Origin: QFNR01 sp043842855
GTDB lineage: Bacteria; Pseudomonadota; Gammaproteobacteria; Burkholderiales; Neisseriaceae
Assembly (NCBI GenBank): GCA_043842855.1
Contig: JBBPJF010000001.1
Location: 62,001-126,000, forward strand
Length of the DNA: 64,000 bases
Direction of reading: 5' to 3'
Position numbers and translations under genes: made by a program. Each line of letters starts with the position of its first letter. Position 1 is the first letter of the stretch. Below the pieces are notes generated by a model. That model made no database searches. It was not told the DNA's origin and was given only the letters and a program-made list of their open reading frames with translations. Below, one piece after another: positions 18,380-27,093 of the stretch.

Positions 18380-19324
18380 CTATTGATGAGTTATCCACCA
18401 GCATTGATGTATCTTCTGGTTGCGAAAATCTCGGGGGATGGAACGTTTGGTTTGGTTTGTGATCTGATAATGGTTGTGCAATTGCTCAGCTAATTTAAAA
18501 CTTCTTAAATTAGTAGAGAAAATCAGTAATCCCTTTATGCTTAATAGTTGCATACATTGATCAATTAGCCAGCATTGGTCTCTTTGAATATCTAATATCC
18601 CTCGCATTCCTTTGCTATTAGAAAAACTTGGTGGATCTAAGAAGATTAGATCAAATTGCTTTTTTCCCTCTATGGCTTTTTCTAGGTAGGCAAAAACATC
18701 CTGCTTAATTAAACGATGTGCTCCTAAATCCAAATGGTTAAGACTATAGTTTTTTGCAGCCCATTCCAGGTAGCGGTTAGATAAATCGACTGATTCTGAA
18801 TATGAACAGCCTCCTGCTGCTGCATAAACACTAAAACTAGCGGTATAACAAAATAAATTAAGAAAACGCTTATTGGCCGCATGTTCACCTACGTAGGCCC
18901 TCATGGGTCGATGATCCAAGAAAAGTCCTACATCAATATACGTTCCCAAATCAATCCAAAAGGAAAGACCGTTCTCTTTCACTATATACTGTTTCCCTCG
19001 GCTATTCTTTTTCTCATATTGATTCTTTCCCTTTTGTTTTTGTCGTAGGCTTAGCACAATTGAACTCATCTCAAGTTGAAGCGCTTGAGCAATGGTTGCC
19101 CGCACTCCCTCTAACCACAAGCTATAGTCATTTTCTTCCATTCTCCAACGAGTCTTATATTCTTGTACATACAAGTTATCTCTGTAAAGATCCATAGCAA
19201 ATGGGAACTCAGGTATATCCCTATCATATAGGCGAAAAGCTTCAATTTGATTGTGCTTAGCCCATTTCTTCAACCACTTTAAGTTTTTGATTAAACGATG
19301 ATATAAAGAAGAAAAATCAAACAT
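18380..19324 (-). CDS. rlmK: Stand-alone RlmK-type 23S rRNA methyltransferase
   Basis: The 314-aa protein matches the C-terminal (RlmK) half of E. coli RlmKL, which makes m7G2069 in 23S rRNA. Shared stretches are IEAFRLYDRDIPEFPFA at the start, RQKQKGKNQYEK, GLFLDHRPMR, the SAM-binding FLNLFCYTASFSVYAA and LIFLDPPSFSNSKGM, and the C-terminal QIHQCWWIT. The THUMP domain and the RlmL m2G2445 methyltransferase half, fused in E. coli, are absent. The open frame begins at the RlmK boundary, so this is a natural single-domain form or a product of gene fission. The start ATG 19324 lies 80 bp from the divergent clpB start. Confidence 0.85.
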   Translation of the reverse strand: MFDFSSLYHRLIKNLKWLKKWAKHNQIEAFRLYDRDIPEFPFAMDLYRDNLYVQEYKTRWRMEENDYSLWLEGVRATIAQALQLEMSSIVLSLRQKQKGKNQYEKKNSRGKQYIVKENGLSFWIDLGTYIDVGLFLDHRPMRAYVGEHAANKRFLNLFCYTASFSVYAAAGGCSYSESVDLSNRYLEWAAKNYSLNHLDLGAHRLIKQDVFAYLEKAIEGKKQFDLIFLDPPSFSNSKGMRGILDIQRDQCWLIDQCMQLLSIKGLLIFSTNLRSFKLAEQLHNHYQITNQTKRSIPRDFRNQKIHQCWWITHQ

Positions 19325-19365
19325 AATTTTTCAGCTGGCATTGAAATTATGGCAAATCAGTCAAA

Positions 19366-19388
19366 TATAGTATCACGGAAATACTATA
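19366..19388. promoter_or_regulatory. Perfect 8-bp dyad in the rlmK/clpB divergent region
   Basis: TATAGTAT (19366-19373) and ATACTATA (19381-19388) are exact reverse complements around a 7-bp AT/GC-mixed spacer. The element sits between the two starts and just before the clpB ribosome site AAGGAG. It looks like a candidate operator for a dimeric regulator. It does not match the CIRCE or sigma-32 consensus I know. Confidence 0.35.
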
Positions 19389-19404
19389 GTTTAAGGAGCT
19401 GGCA

Positions 19405-21978
19405 ATGAGAGAAGATAGATTAACTAATCACTTTCGAGATATATTGATGAAAGCACAGAGCCTAGCTTTGTCCCAGGATAGTGGCTATATAGAAGCTGTG
19501 CATGTGTTAAAAAGCTTATTAGAGGATTTAAATAGTACCGATTTATTGGTTCGTGCAGGTATACAAGTAGACCAATTAAAAAGTAGTGTCGATAAAACAC
19601 TTGAAGACCTGCCCAAAGTTACCGGTCAAGGCGGGGAAATTCTTATATCCAGGGAATTAAATGCAATCCTCAATTTAATGGATAAATATGCCATAAAAAA
19701 TAAGGATAGCTACATTGCTTCAGAATTATTTTTTCCTGCTGCACTTGAAACTAACCAAAAGGCTGCGGAGCTCTTAAAGAGAGCCGGCGCCAACTTTGAA
19801 ACCATCAATCAAACTATTTTAGCGGTAAGAGGTAATCAACCAGTGAATAATGAAAATGCTGAATCACAAAGAAATGCTTTGAAAAAATATACTATCGACC
19901 TAACTCAAAAAGCTAAGGACGGTAAGATAGATCCTGTCATAGGTAGAGATGATGAAATTCGTCGTACTATGCAGGTCCTCCAACGACGTACTAAAAATAA
20001 CCCAGTTTTAATAGGGGAACCCGGGGTAGGTAAAACTGCTATAGTCGAGGGTTTAGCACAAAGAATTGTGAATCAAGAAGTACCCGATAGCTTACGTAAT
20101 AAATCTTTATTAGAACTAGACCTTGCTCAACTAATTGCTGGAGCTAAATACCGTGGTGAATTTGAAGAACGCTTAAAAGGTGTTTTAAAAGAAATTGCAC
20201 AAGCTCCACAGCCCCCCATTATTTTTATCGATGAGCTACATAATTTAGTGGGAGCTGGAAAATCAGAAGGAGCGATGGATGCCGGCAACATGCTTAAACC
20301 CGCGTTAGCAAGGGGTGAACTGCATCTTATTGGTGCAACTACCTTGGATGAGTATCGCCAATATATTGAAAAAGATCCCGCTTTAGAAAGGAGATTTCAA
20401 AAATTGTTGGTGCAAGAACCTTCTGTAGAAGATACCGTCTCTATATTACGCGGCCTGCAACAAAAGTATGAGACCCATCATGGTGTTGAAATCACAGACC
20501 CTGCCCTAGTGGCAGCTGCCAGCTTGTCAAATCGTTATATCAGCGATCGTTTCCTGCCCGATAAAGCTATTGATCTCATTGATGAAGCCGCAAGCCGTAT
20601 CAAAATGGAGATCGATTCTAAACCTGAGGAAATGGACCGACTAGATCGAAAACTAATTCAGCTTGAAATGGAAAGGATGCATCTAGTAAAAGAAACAGAT
20701 AAAGCCAGTAAAAAAAGAGCACAACTTATTGAAGAAGAAATACTCGGAATTAAAAAAGAATATGCTGAACTAGAGCGGGTGTGGTTGGCAGAAAAAAACT
20801 CTTCTGAAGGAAGCGCTCAAATTAAAAAGCAAATCGAAGAAGTACAGAATCAAATTGCTCGTTACACAAGGGAAGGAAAATTAGAGGAAGCTTCTAAATT
20901 GAAGTACAGTGATCTGCCACAACTACTGGAGCGCTTGGACAAAGTAGAAAAGAGTACACCACACGACAGACCTAAAAATACTCTGTTTAAAACCAAAGTA
21001 ACCGAAGATGAAATCGCTGATATCGTCTCACGTATGACGGGTATTCCTGTCTCAAAAATGCTCGAAGGAGAAAAAGAGCGTTTGTTACAAATGGAGACAC
21101 AGTTACACCGTCGCGTAGTGGGACAAGAAGAGGCAATCCTCGCTGTTTCTAATGCTATCCGTCGTTCTCGCTCAGGTCTGGCTGATCCTAATAGGCCTAT
21201 TGCAAGCTTTCTCTTCCTAGGTCCTACAGGTGTGGGAAAAACTGAACTAAGTAAAGCATTAGCAGAATTTATGTTTGGTAGTGAGACACATTTAATTCGC
21301 GTGGATATGTCAGAATATATGGAGAAACATTCTGTTTCACGTTTATTGGGTGCCCCACCAGGTTATGTGGGCTATGAGCAGGGAGGCTATCTAACGGAAC
21401 AGGTCCGCCGAAAACCATACAGCGTAATTTTATTAGATGAAGTAGAAAAAGCTCATCCTGACGTATCTAATATTCTTCTACAAATTTTAGATGATGGTCG
21501 CCTTACCGATGGACAGGGACGTACGGTTGATTTTACTAATTCTATTATCATTATGACTTCTAACATAGGTAGCGAAAAAATTCATGCCCTGGGAGCTAAC
21601 TCTGAATATGAACATATGAAAAATACCGTTATGCAAGATGTTGAGTCCTTTTTTCGCCCTGAATTGATTAATCGTATAGATGAAATAGTGGTCTTCCATG
21701 CACTGACGCAAGAAGATATCAAACATATCTGTGATATACAATTAAATAAGTTAAATCATAGACTTAAAGAAAACCATCTACAATTATCCTATACTGATGA
21801 TGTATTGAAATATCTCGCAACTACTGGTTTTGATCCTATCTATGGAGCAAGGCCCCTCAAACGAGCTATTCAAACGCAAATAGAAAATCCCCTAGCTGCT
21901 GCCGTCATTGCAGGCCGCTACCCCCCTGAGAGCACTATTCACGTGCTGGTGGAAGCTGGAGTGATACAATTTCAGTAG
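19405..21978 (+). CDS. clpB: ATP-dependent disaggregase ClpB
   Basis: ClpB is a hexameric AAA+ chaperone that, with DnaK, pulls apart aggregated proteins. The 857-aa length equals that of E. coli ClpB. Domain order is the Clp N-domain (1-145), AAA-1 with Walker A GEPGVGKT (about 206) and Walker B FIDELHNLVGAG, the coiled-coil M domain (about 400-530, MDRLDRKLIQLEMERM), then AAA-2 with GPTGVGKT (about 608), VILLDEVEKAHPDV and the C-terminal D2-small domain. The M domain and the absence of a ClpP loop separate it from ClpA. AAGGAG precedes the ATG at 19405. A terminator follows the stop directly. Confidence 0.97.
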   Translation: MREDRLTNHFRDILMKAQSLALSQDSGYIEAVHVLKSLLEDLNSTDLLVRAGIQVDQLKSSVDKTLEDLPKVTGQGGEILISRELNAILNLMDKYAIKNKDSYIASELFFPAALETNQKAAELLKRAGANFETINQTILAVRGNQPVNNENAESQRNALKKYTIDLTQKAKDGKIDPVIGRDDEIRRTMQVLQRRTKNNPVLIGEPGVGKTAIVEGLAQRIVNQEVPDSLRNKSLLELDLAQLIAGAKYRGEFEERLKGVLKEIAQAPQPPIIFIDELHNLVGAGKSEGAMDAGNMLKPALARGELHLIGATTLDEYRQYIEKDPALERRFQKLLVQEPSVEDTVSILRGLQQKYETHHGVEITDPALVAAASLSNRYISDRFLPDKAIDLIDEAASRIKMEIDSKPEEMDRLDRKLIQLEMERMHLVKETDKASKKRAQLIEEEILGIKKEYAELERVWLAEKNSSEGSAQIKKQIEEVQNQIARYTREGKLEEASKLKYSDLPQLLERLDKVEKSTPHDRPKNTLFKTKVTEDEIADIVSRMTGIPVSKMLEGEKERLLQMETQLHRRVVGQEEAILAVSNAIRRSRSGLADPNRPIASFLFLGPTGVGKTELSKALAEFMFGSETHLIRVDMSEYMEKHSVSRLLGAPPGYVGYEQGGYLTEQVRRKPYSVILLDEVEKAHPDVSNILLQILDDGRLTDGQGRTVDFTNSIIIMTSNIGSEKIHALGANSEYEHMKNTVMQDVESFFRPELINRIDEIVVFHALTQEDIKHICDIQLNKLNHRLKENHLQLSYTDDVLKYLATTGFDPIYGARPLKRAIQTQIENPLAAAVIAGRYPPESTIHVLVEAGVIQFQ

Positions 21979-21990
21979 GCGTACTTTTCT

Positions 21991-22017
21991 GAGAGGAGCA
22001 TAAGCTCCTCTCTTTTT
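21991..22017 (+). terminator. Intrinsic terminator of clpB
   Basis: GAGAGGAGC (21991-21999) pairs perfectly with GCTCCTCTC (22004-22012) around a 4-nt loop, followed by five T. It begins 13 bp after the clpB stop. It also abuts the stop of the convergent gene at 22019, so it lies exactly between two converging genes. Confidence 0.93.
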
Positions 22018-22018
22018 A

Positions 22019-23107
22019 TTAGTTACCTGCATTCGCAGATAAAGGGGAAATTAAGAGCAGCTTTTGCTCTTTTAAGGCAGTAGCAAAGTCAGGTATTGAG
22101 GCCTGAAATTCCATGGGACATTTAAGTAAGCTAATTTGGTCCACCTGACAATCAGTTAATAAAGATATCAACTCCCCTACTCTTTCATCTAAAGATTCAG
22201 CAAAACTTAGTTTCCAACTATAAGTAAATACTTTTTTTGGACTATCCAGTGACTGGAGACTAATTTCTAAACTACCCCCTTCTTTAGTAGCTATGATTGC
22301 ACCTACTGGCAGTCGCAAAAGTTTAATAGATCTGATTGCCTCTGAAATAAAAATATCTAATTCTACTTTCTTACTCATGTGTCCCCCTTCTAGCATACCT
22401 TTCAGAACTGCAGAAGGTGGCATTGGCAAAACAAAAGGGGTTAGATCTTGTTTTAAAAAATACTCTGTCCAAAATTGCATCATCTCCATTAAAGCTTGCT
22501 CAGAGTTCTTCTTATCCAGCGCTAATTCTGCTGTATAACCAAGTACGAAGCTTAGGAGAATTTGTTGCCCTTTTTGTAGCTGGATAACCTGGGGAGAGTA
22601 GGATTGTAACCATTTCACTAGAGCAGCAGGCTTTAACTTAGCTTCATACCATTGCTCAGACTTCACTCCAGACAATAGATCCATAGGAACCAGATAATTA
22701 AACCAAAACACCTCTGAGGCTTGGAAACCATACCACTTAGTCAATAAAGGCTGAAGTGAATCTAAAGGGATTTCTAGGTCCAATGATTGGGTTCTGGAAC
22801 TCCCTAGTAGTATAACCAAAGGCAAAGCAATCCACTGCGACTCCCCCTGCTTTGCTTGTAGCGTCGTTTGCAAAGCTTGTAAAAGAACTTTATAGTATTC
22901 CTGAGAAGGGCTCAAAGACATGGCAATCGTTATGGGTAGGGATTGTTTTTCAATTAGCAGCTTTTCAATGGCCTCTTCCAGCTGCTTTTCAGCAAATTCT
23001 CTATCAGGTTTAGTTGCACTTAGCAGCACTTGTTCTGTTATAAGTGCTAGCCGGCTACGGGGTTTGTCTTTCGAATAGGGACGAGTGTCTACTAATGGAT
23101 ATTTCAT
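22019..23107 (-). CDS. Orphan 362-aa cytoplasmic protein, family uncertain
   Basis: I do not recognise this protein with confidence. It has no signal peptide or transmembrane segment and is rich in Leu, Glu, Lys and Gln, with long helical stretches (residues about 35-100 and 195-215). The C-terminal pattern (FTYSWKLSFAESLDERVGEL, then CQVDQISLLKCPMEF) recalls from memory the end of the DUF2863 proteins of Burkholderiales. That match is a guess and is untested. It is a single gene convergent with clpB and divergent from aroA by 135 bp, preceded by AAAGG before the ATG. Length, lack of stops and normal base composition support a real gene. Confidence 0.75.
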   Translation of the reverse strand: MKYPLVDTRPYSKDKPRSRLALITEQVLLSATKPDREFAEKQLEEAIEKLLIEKQSLPITIAMSLSPSQEYYKVLLQALQTTLQAKQGESQWIALPLVILLGSSRTQSLDLEIPLDSLQPLLTKWYGFQASEVFWFNYLVPMDLLSGVKSEQWYEAKLKPAALVKWLQSYSPQVIQLQKGQQILLSFVLGYTAELALDKKNSEQALMEMMQFWTEYFLKQDLTPFVLPMPPSAVLKGMLEGGHMSKKVELDIFISEAIRSIKLLRLPVGAIIATKEGGSLEISLQSLDSPKKVFTYSWKLSFAESLDERVGELISLLTDCQVDQISLLKCPMEFQASIPDFATALKEQKLLLISPLSANAGN

Positions 23108-23242
23108 TAAAGGTTTAACCCCTGGGTACTCAAAAAATCGCAGCTATTTTAACATTTTGGTCTACTCTTTCGTACTATGATGCTATCATTCCGAGCGTAT
23201 TAAATTAAAATCAGCATGGAATTTTTCACAGAATAGATAGCA

Positions 23243-24541
23243 ATGGATGATTTTGCACTTTTTTTGCCGCCTACAGGTCTGCGACCCGGCACGATTAGCT
23301 TACCGGGTTCCAAAAGTATCACTAACCGTAGTTTATTGCTCGCAGCTCTCTCAGATAATACTTGCCACCTACACAACGCTCTATGCTCGGATGATACCCG
23401 TTATTTAAAACAAGCCTTAATTAATTTAGCAATTCCCATCGAGGAAATTAAACCAGATGAAATTTTGATCCAAGGAAAGGGGGGGCAATTTCCTGCTACC
23501 GCCCCAGCGCTCTATCTTGGTAATGCTGGTACTGCTTTTCGTCCTTTAACAGCGATCTTAGCCTTACAACAGGGACAATATCGCTTATGTGGTAATACTC
23601 GAATGCACGAACGGCCTATCCAGGATCTAGTAGAGGCTCTCCGACAAGTAGGGGCGCGAATTAACTATACAGGAGAAGTAGGCTATCCTCCTCTAACCAT
23701 AGAGGCTTTCTGTGATAATCACATTTCTAAGATCTTTGTTCATGGCAAAATCTCAAGCCAATATCTTAGTGCTTTGCTGATTGCTCTTCCTATTTTACGA
23801 AGAGAAATTAGTATAGAGGTGGTTGGAGAATTAATCTCTAAACCTTATGTAAGGCTTACTCTAGATCTAATAGAAAAATTCGGTGTTTTTATTCAAACTG
23901 ACCGACTTCAATCTTTCTTCATATCTAAGAGTCAATCCTACCATGCTCCTGAACATTATATGATTGAAAGTGATGCCTCTAGCGCCTCTTACTTTTTAGC
24001 AGCAGCCTATCTCACTGGTGTGCCGCTCACCCTTAAAGGAATAGGAAAAAATAGTATTCAGGGTGATTTACAACTGATCTATGAATTGGCAAAACTGGGA
24101 GCCAATTATCAATTTAAAGAAGACTCCGTGACACTTTCTAGAGCACCCGAACAGCCAGTACCAGCTTTTACAATTGAAGCCAATTCTATCCCGGATGCAG
24201 CGATGGTTTTTTGTATACTTGCTTTGGTTGCACGAGGGCGTTCAACCATTACTGGAATAGCCAGTTGGAAAGTGAAAGAAACCGACCGAATTGAAGCAAT
24301 GAAAACTGAATTACAAAAGTTAGGCGCTGAAGTCACAACCACCGGATCCAGTATACAAATCACCCCACCTTACCGTTTGAAACCAAATGTAGGCATTGAT
24401 ACCTATGATGATCATCGTATGGCTATGTGCTTTTCCCTGATCTCTTTGCTCGGCGTGCCGGTTACCATTAATGGTGCTAGCTGTGTTAATAAAACTTTTC
24501 CTGAATACTTTACTATTTTCAATTCTCTTAAGCAAACTTAA
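23243..24541 (+). CDS. aroA: 3-phosphoshikimate 1-carboxyvinyltransferase (EPSP synthase)
   Basis: AroA joins shikimate 3-phosphate and PEP in the sixth step of the shikimate pathway and is the glyphosate target. At 432 aa it has the two-domain inverse alpha/beta barrel. It shows LPGSKSITNRSLLLAAL (residues about 19-36), the class I-like PEP loop LGNAGTAFRPLTA (near 95), RPIQDLVEALRQVGA, the KVKETDRIEAM motif (near 345) and DDHRMAMCFSL (near 391). The start MDDFALFLPPTGLRPG has only a weak ribosome site. Together with pheA and trpC in the window it supports aromatic amino acid synthesis. It is followed by 108 bp and then kdsD. Confidence 0.96.
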   Translation: MDDFALFLPPTGLRPGTISLPGSKSITNRSLLLAALSDNTCHLHNALCSDDTRYLKQALINLAIPIEEIKPDEILIQGKGGQFPATAPALYLGNAGTAFRPLTAILALQQGQYRLCGNTRMHERPIQDLVEALRQVGARINYTGEVGYPPLTIEAFCDNHISKIFVHGKISSQYLSALLIALPILRREISIEVVGELISKPYVRLTLDLIEKFGVFIQTDRLQSFFISKSQSYHAPEHYMIESDASSASYFLAAAYLTGVPLTLKGIGKNSIQGDLQLIYELAKLGANYQFKEDSVTLSRAPEQPVPAFTIEANSIPDAAMVFCILALVARGRSTITGIASWKVKETDRIEAMKTELQKLGAEVTTTGSSIQITPPYRLKPNVGIDTYDDHRMAMCFSLISLLGVPVTINGASCVNKTFPEYFTIFNSLKQT

Positions 24542-24630
24542 ACTTTTCTATTTTTAAAGTGTGAGAACCCCTTAGTCATTTAGTCTTGAGTATTTTTCCC
24601 TCCATGGACAGCTATTTAAGCTTTATTTGC

Positions 24631-24636
24631 TATAAT
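24631..24636 (+). promoter_or_regulatory. Probable -10 box of the kdsD-lptB operon
   Basis: A perfect TATAAT lies 14 bp before the preferred kdsD start. The nearest -35-like hexamer, TGGACA at 24605-24610, is 20 bp away, longer than ideal. If real, transcription begins near 24643, which rules out the ATG at 24635 as the translation start. Confidence 0.5.
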
Positions 24637-24649
24637 GAGGGCCCCTGAT

Positions 24650-25654
24650 ATGTCCGAGCTTGCTATGTCTGTATCTATTTCTACTCTAGACGCCTGTATC
24701 CAAACTGCACAAGAAGTGCTATCGATCGAAGCTCACGCCCTTCTAAAAATGAAAGAGTCTTTACAACCCTCTTTTATTGATGTCATCAACACTATTTTAC
24801 ATACCCAGGGCCGCACTATCCTCATGGGGATAGGTAAATCTGGACATATTGCTAATAAAATAGCCTCTACCCTAGCCTCTACTGGCACGCCAGCCTTCTT
24901 TGTTCACCCAGCTGAAGCTGCACATGGTGATTTAGGGATGATTGATGGAAGTGACATAGTCATTGCTCTCTCTAATTCTGGAGAAAGTGAAGAAATCCTC
25001 ACTTTACTACCTGCTCTTAAACGCAAGGGAGTTACCCTCATTGCTATTACTGGCAGGGAGAATTCTACTTTAGCTAAGTTCGCTGATCTGCATATTCTTA
25101 CACATGTTACCCAGGAAGCATGTCCACTTGGCTTAGCGCCAACTACTAGCACGACAGTGATGCTAGCTATTGGAGATGCTATCGCTGTTTGTCTTTTAAA
25201 AGAAAGACAATTTACTCCTAATGACTTTGCTCTCTCGCATCCAGCGGGCAGCCTAGGCAAAAGCTTGTTGACCAAAGTAGCTGATGTTATGTTAACGGAG
25301 GATAGGGATTTGCCACTTGTTTCATTAGAGGCTAGCCTGAAAGATACCATTATCGTCATGACGCGCCAAGGCATGGGCCTTGCTATCATAGTAGATGACA
25401 CTAGAACTGTTCAAGGTATCTTTACTGATGGAGACCTACGGCGCCTTTTTCAATCTCAAGAAGAAATCAAAAATTTACTGATTTCTTCAATTATGATCCG
25501 CTCCCCAAAGTCCATTTCGCCTGATTTCTTAGCCAGCGACGCACTTCATCTTATGCAGGAAAATAATATCAATGCACTTCTGGTTGTCAATCCTAAAAAA
25601 CAGTTAATGGGCGCTCTGACTATGCATCAACTACTTAAGGCAGGTATCGTCTAA
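24650..25654 (+). CDS. kdsD: D-arabinose 5-phosphate isomerase KdsD
   Basis: KdsD converts ribulose 5-phosphate to arabinose 5-phosphate, the first committed step to the LPS sugar Kdo. It has an N-terminal SIS domain with GIGKSGHIANKIASTLASTGTPAFFVHP, the SNSGESEEI loop and EACPLGLAPTTSTT. Two CBS domains follow (from about 205 to the end, including GIFTDGDLRR). The open frame starts at 24635, but that ATG lies inside a TATAAT box. I prefer ATG 24650 (334 aa; E. coli 328), which has GAGGG 8 nt upstream; ATG 24665 is also possible. The stop overlaps the kdsC start by one base. This is the first gene of an LPS synthesis and export operon. Confidence 0.94.
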   Translation: MSELAMSVSISTLDACIQTAQEVLSIEAHALLKMKESLQPSFIDVINTILHTQGRTILMGIGKSGHIANKIASTLASTGTPAFFVHPAEAAHGDLGMIDGSDIVIALSNSGESEEILTLLPALKRKGVTLIAITGRENSTLAKFADLHILTHVTQEACPLGLAPTTSTTVMLAIGDAIAVCLLKERQFTPNDFALSHPAGSLGKSLLTKVADVMLTEDRDLPLVSLEASLKDTIIVMTRQGMGLAIIVDDTRTVQGIFTDGDLRRLFQSQEEIKNLLISSIMIRSPKSISPDFLASDALHLMQENNINALLVVNPKKQLMGALTMHQLLKAGIV

Positions 25655-26199
25655 TGGTTTTCTACCACTCTATCTCCAAGTTTGTATGGGATAAGGCTAA
25701 AAAATGCAAATTACTGGCTCTGGACGTGGATGGCGTCTTAACTGATGGTAAAGTTTATTATAATGGCTCGTCTGCTGACAGTAAGCCATTCTTTGTACGT
25801 GATGGCTTAGGTTTAGTACTTCTCCAACAACAGGGTATTCAAATCGCCGTTATCTCTGGTCGTGCTGATCCAGGAGTTGATAAACGTGTTAAAGAGCTAC
25901 AAATTAATTACTACTACCCTGGCGTAAAAGATAAGTTGGCCGTCTGGGATGAATTATTAGAACGAGCAAAGCTGAAAGCTTCGGAATGCGCTTACATAGG
26001 AGATGACCTAATTGATCTACCCATTTTAGTTCGTGTGGGATTTGCTGTCACGGTTCAAAATGCACATCCCTGTGTAACCAACTATTGTCACTATACAACA
26101 CACAGTCAAGGTGGGGCAGGAGCAGTGAGGGAAGTTTGTGATATCATCTTGTATGCTCAGGATAAATTTGAAAGCGTTATAGATTCTTTCCTTTCATGA
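25654..26199 (+). CDS. kdsC: 3-deoxy-manno-octulosonate-8-phosphatase KdsC
   Basis: KdsC is a HAD-superfamily phosphatase that hydrolyses Kdo 8-phosphate to Kdo. The 181-aa length is typical (E. coli 188). Motif I is ALDVDGVLTDGKVYYN (residues about 22-37; the two Asp are nucleophile and acid/base). Motif II is VISGR (near 68), the Lys is in YPGVKDKLAVWDE and motif III is YIGDDLIDLPIL (near 113). No cap domain is present, as in the tetrameric KdsC group. Start and stop overlap kdsD and lptC, so the genes are coupled. Confidence 0.95.
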   Translation: MVFYHSISKFVWDKAKKCKLLALDVDGVLTDGKVYYNGSSADSKPFFVRDGLGLVLLQQQGIQIAVISGRADPGVDKRVKELQINYYYPGVKDKLAVWDELLERAKLKASECAYIGDDLIDLPILVRVGFAVTVQNAHPCVTNYCHYTTHSQGGAGAVREVCDIILYAQDKFESVIDSFLS

Positions 26200-26585
26200 A
26201 AACTTCATTGCCTTCTTTTATTTTCCCCCTTTTTCTAATTACTGTGTTGTCCCTTTTTACGCTTTGGGTTGATCACACTACTATAGCTTCCCCCTCGACA
26301 CAACCTAAGCCTCAGCCTCTTACTGCTATGTATAACACCACTATTACTAGCTTTAATAAGGCGGGTTTACTAGAAAATAAAGTTACTGCTCAGCAAATTA
26401 CCCAAGCGCAAGCGACTAATTTTTTCTTCCTAACAGGGGCGAAAATTACCCACTATACTAACAATGGACAACAAGTCGCACAACAGGTTACTGCTAAAAA
26501 AGCAACCTATAGGACGGATACTAAAGAAATTAAAATGATGGGTGACGGAAAAGGTAAAGTGGAGATTATTATCAATGAACATTAA
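26196..26585 (+). CDS. lptC: LPS export protein LptC (short form)
   Basis: LptC is the bitopic inner-membrane protein that passes LPS from LptB2FG to LptA. One transmembrane helix (residues about 8-26) precedes a periplasmic segment with the LptC-like patterns KAGLLENKVTAQQITQ and KATYRTDTKEIKMMGDG. Only 129 aa are present, against 191 in E. coli, so part of the jellyroll is missing compared with the enteric form. The frame is open to the next gene with no sign of frameshift: the stop overlaps the lptA start by 11 bp. Its place between kdsC and lptA supports the call. It may be a compact or partly eroded LptC. Confidence 0.82.
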   Translation: MKTSLPSFIFPLFLITVLSLFTLWVDHTTIASPSTQPKPQPLTAMYNTTITSFNKAGLLENKVTAQQITQAQATNFFFLTGAKITHYTNNGQQVAQQVTAKKATYRTDTKEIKMMGDGKGKVEIIINEH

Positions 26586-27084
26586 AATGCTCAGCCTGCT
26601 CTTTTGTTTTGGCATATGCTCTTTTAAAGTACAGGCAAAGGAAGCAGATGAAGATGGCCCTATCCAAATTTTGGCAAATACTGTTCATGTCCAGCAGACA
26701 ACGCAAAGTGGAGAACTAATTGGCAACGTTGAAATACAACAAGGGAACTTTCAATTGCAAGCTGATCAGGTTCTACTACAGGGTCTTAAATCTTCATTAA
26801 TTTTACATGCTATCGGAGCCCCAGTACGCTTAAAACAAACTGCGCCTACCAATCCAACCTCTAAAGCTCAAAAACTTCAACCAATGCAAGGACAGGCAAA
26901 TGAGGTGATCTACAATAATAAAACTGGTGATATTGATCTCAAAGGTAGTGCTTACTTGAAAATTAAGAAGAATGAAATAAATAGCGGGAGCATTCACTAT
27001 AATACTCTATCTCAACACTATCAATTGACTCCTGGTTCTTCTTCTAAGAGGAATAGTATTCTTATTTACCCCCAAGCACTTTAA
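26575..27084 (+). CDS. lptA: LPS export periplasmic protein LptA
   Basis: LptA forms the periplasmic bridge carrying LPS from LptC to LptD. A signal peptide is clear (MNIKMLSLLFCFGICSFKVQA, cleavage near residue 21), followed by an OstA-type beta-jellyroll. IQILANTVHVQQTTQSGELIGNVEIQQGNFQLQADQV is in the usual N-terminal place and QANEVIYNNKTGDIDLKGSAYL is in the second half. I choose ATG 26575 (169 aa) over the upstream start at 26542 because only it gives a signal peptide at the N-terminus. It overlaps lptC by 11 bp and precedes lptB by 9 bp. Confidence 0.9.
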   Translation: MNIKMLSLLFCFGICSFKVQAKEADEDGPIQILANTVHVQQTTQSGELIGNVEIQQGNFQLQADQVLLQGLKSSLILHAIGAPVRLKQTAPTNPTSKAQKLQPMQGQANEVIYNNKTGDIDLKGSAYLKIKKNEINSGSIHYNTLSQHYQLTPGSSSKRNSILIYPQAL

Positions 27085-27093
27085 AGGCTTTAC

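Noticed and set aside
24904..25401. 165-codon frame antisense to kdsD
   Set aside because: It is opposite the conserved SIS and CBS coding region and has no family match.
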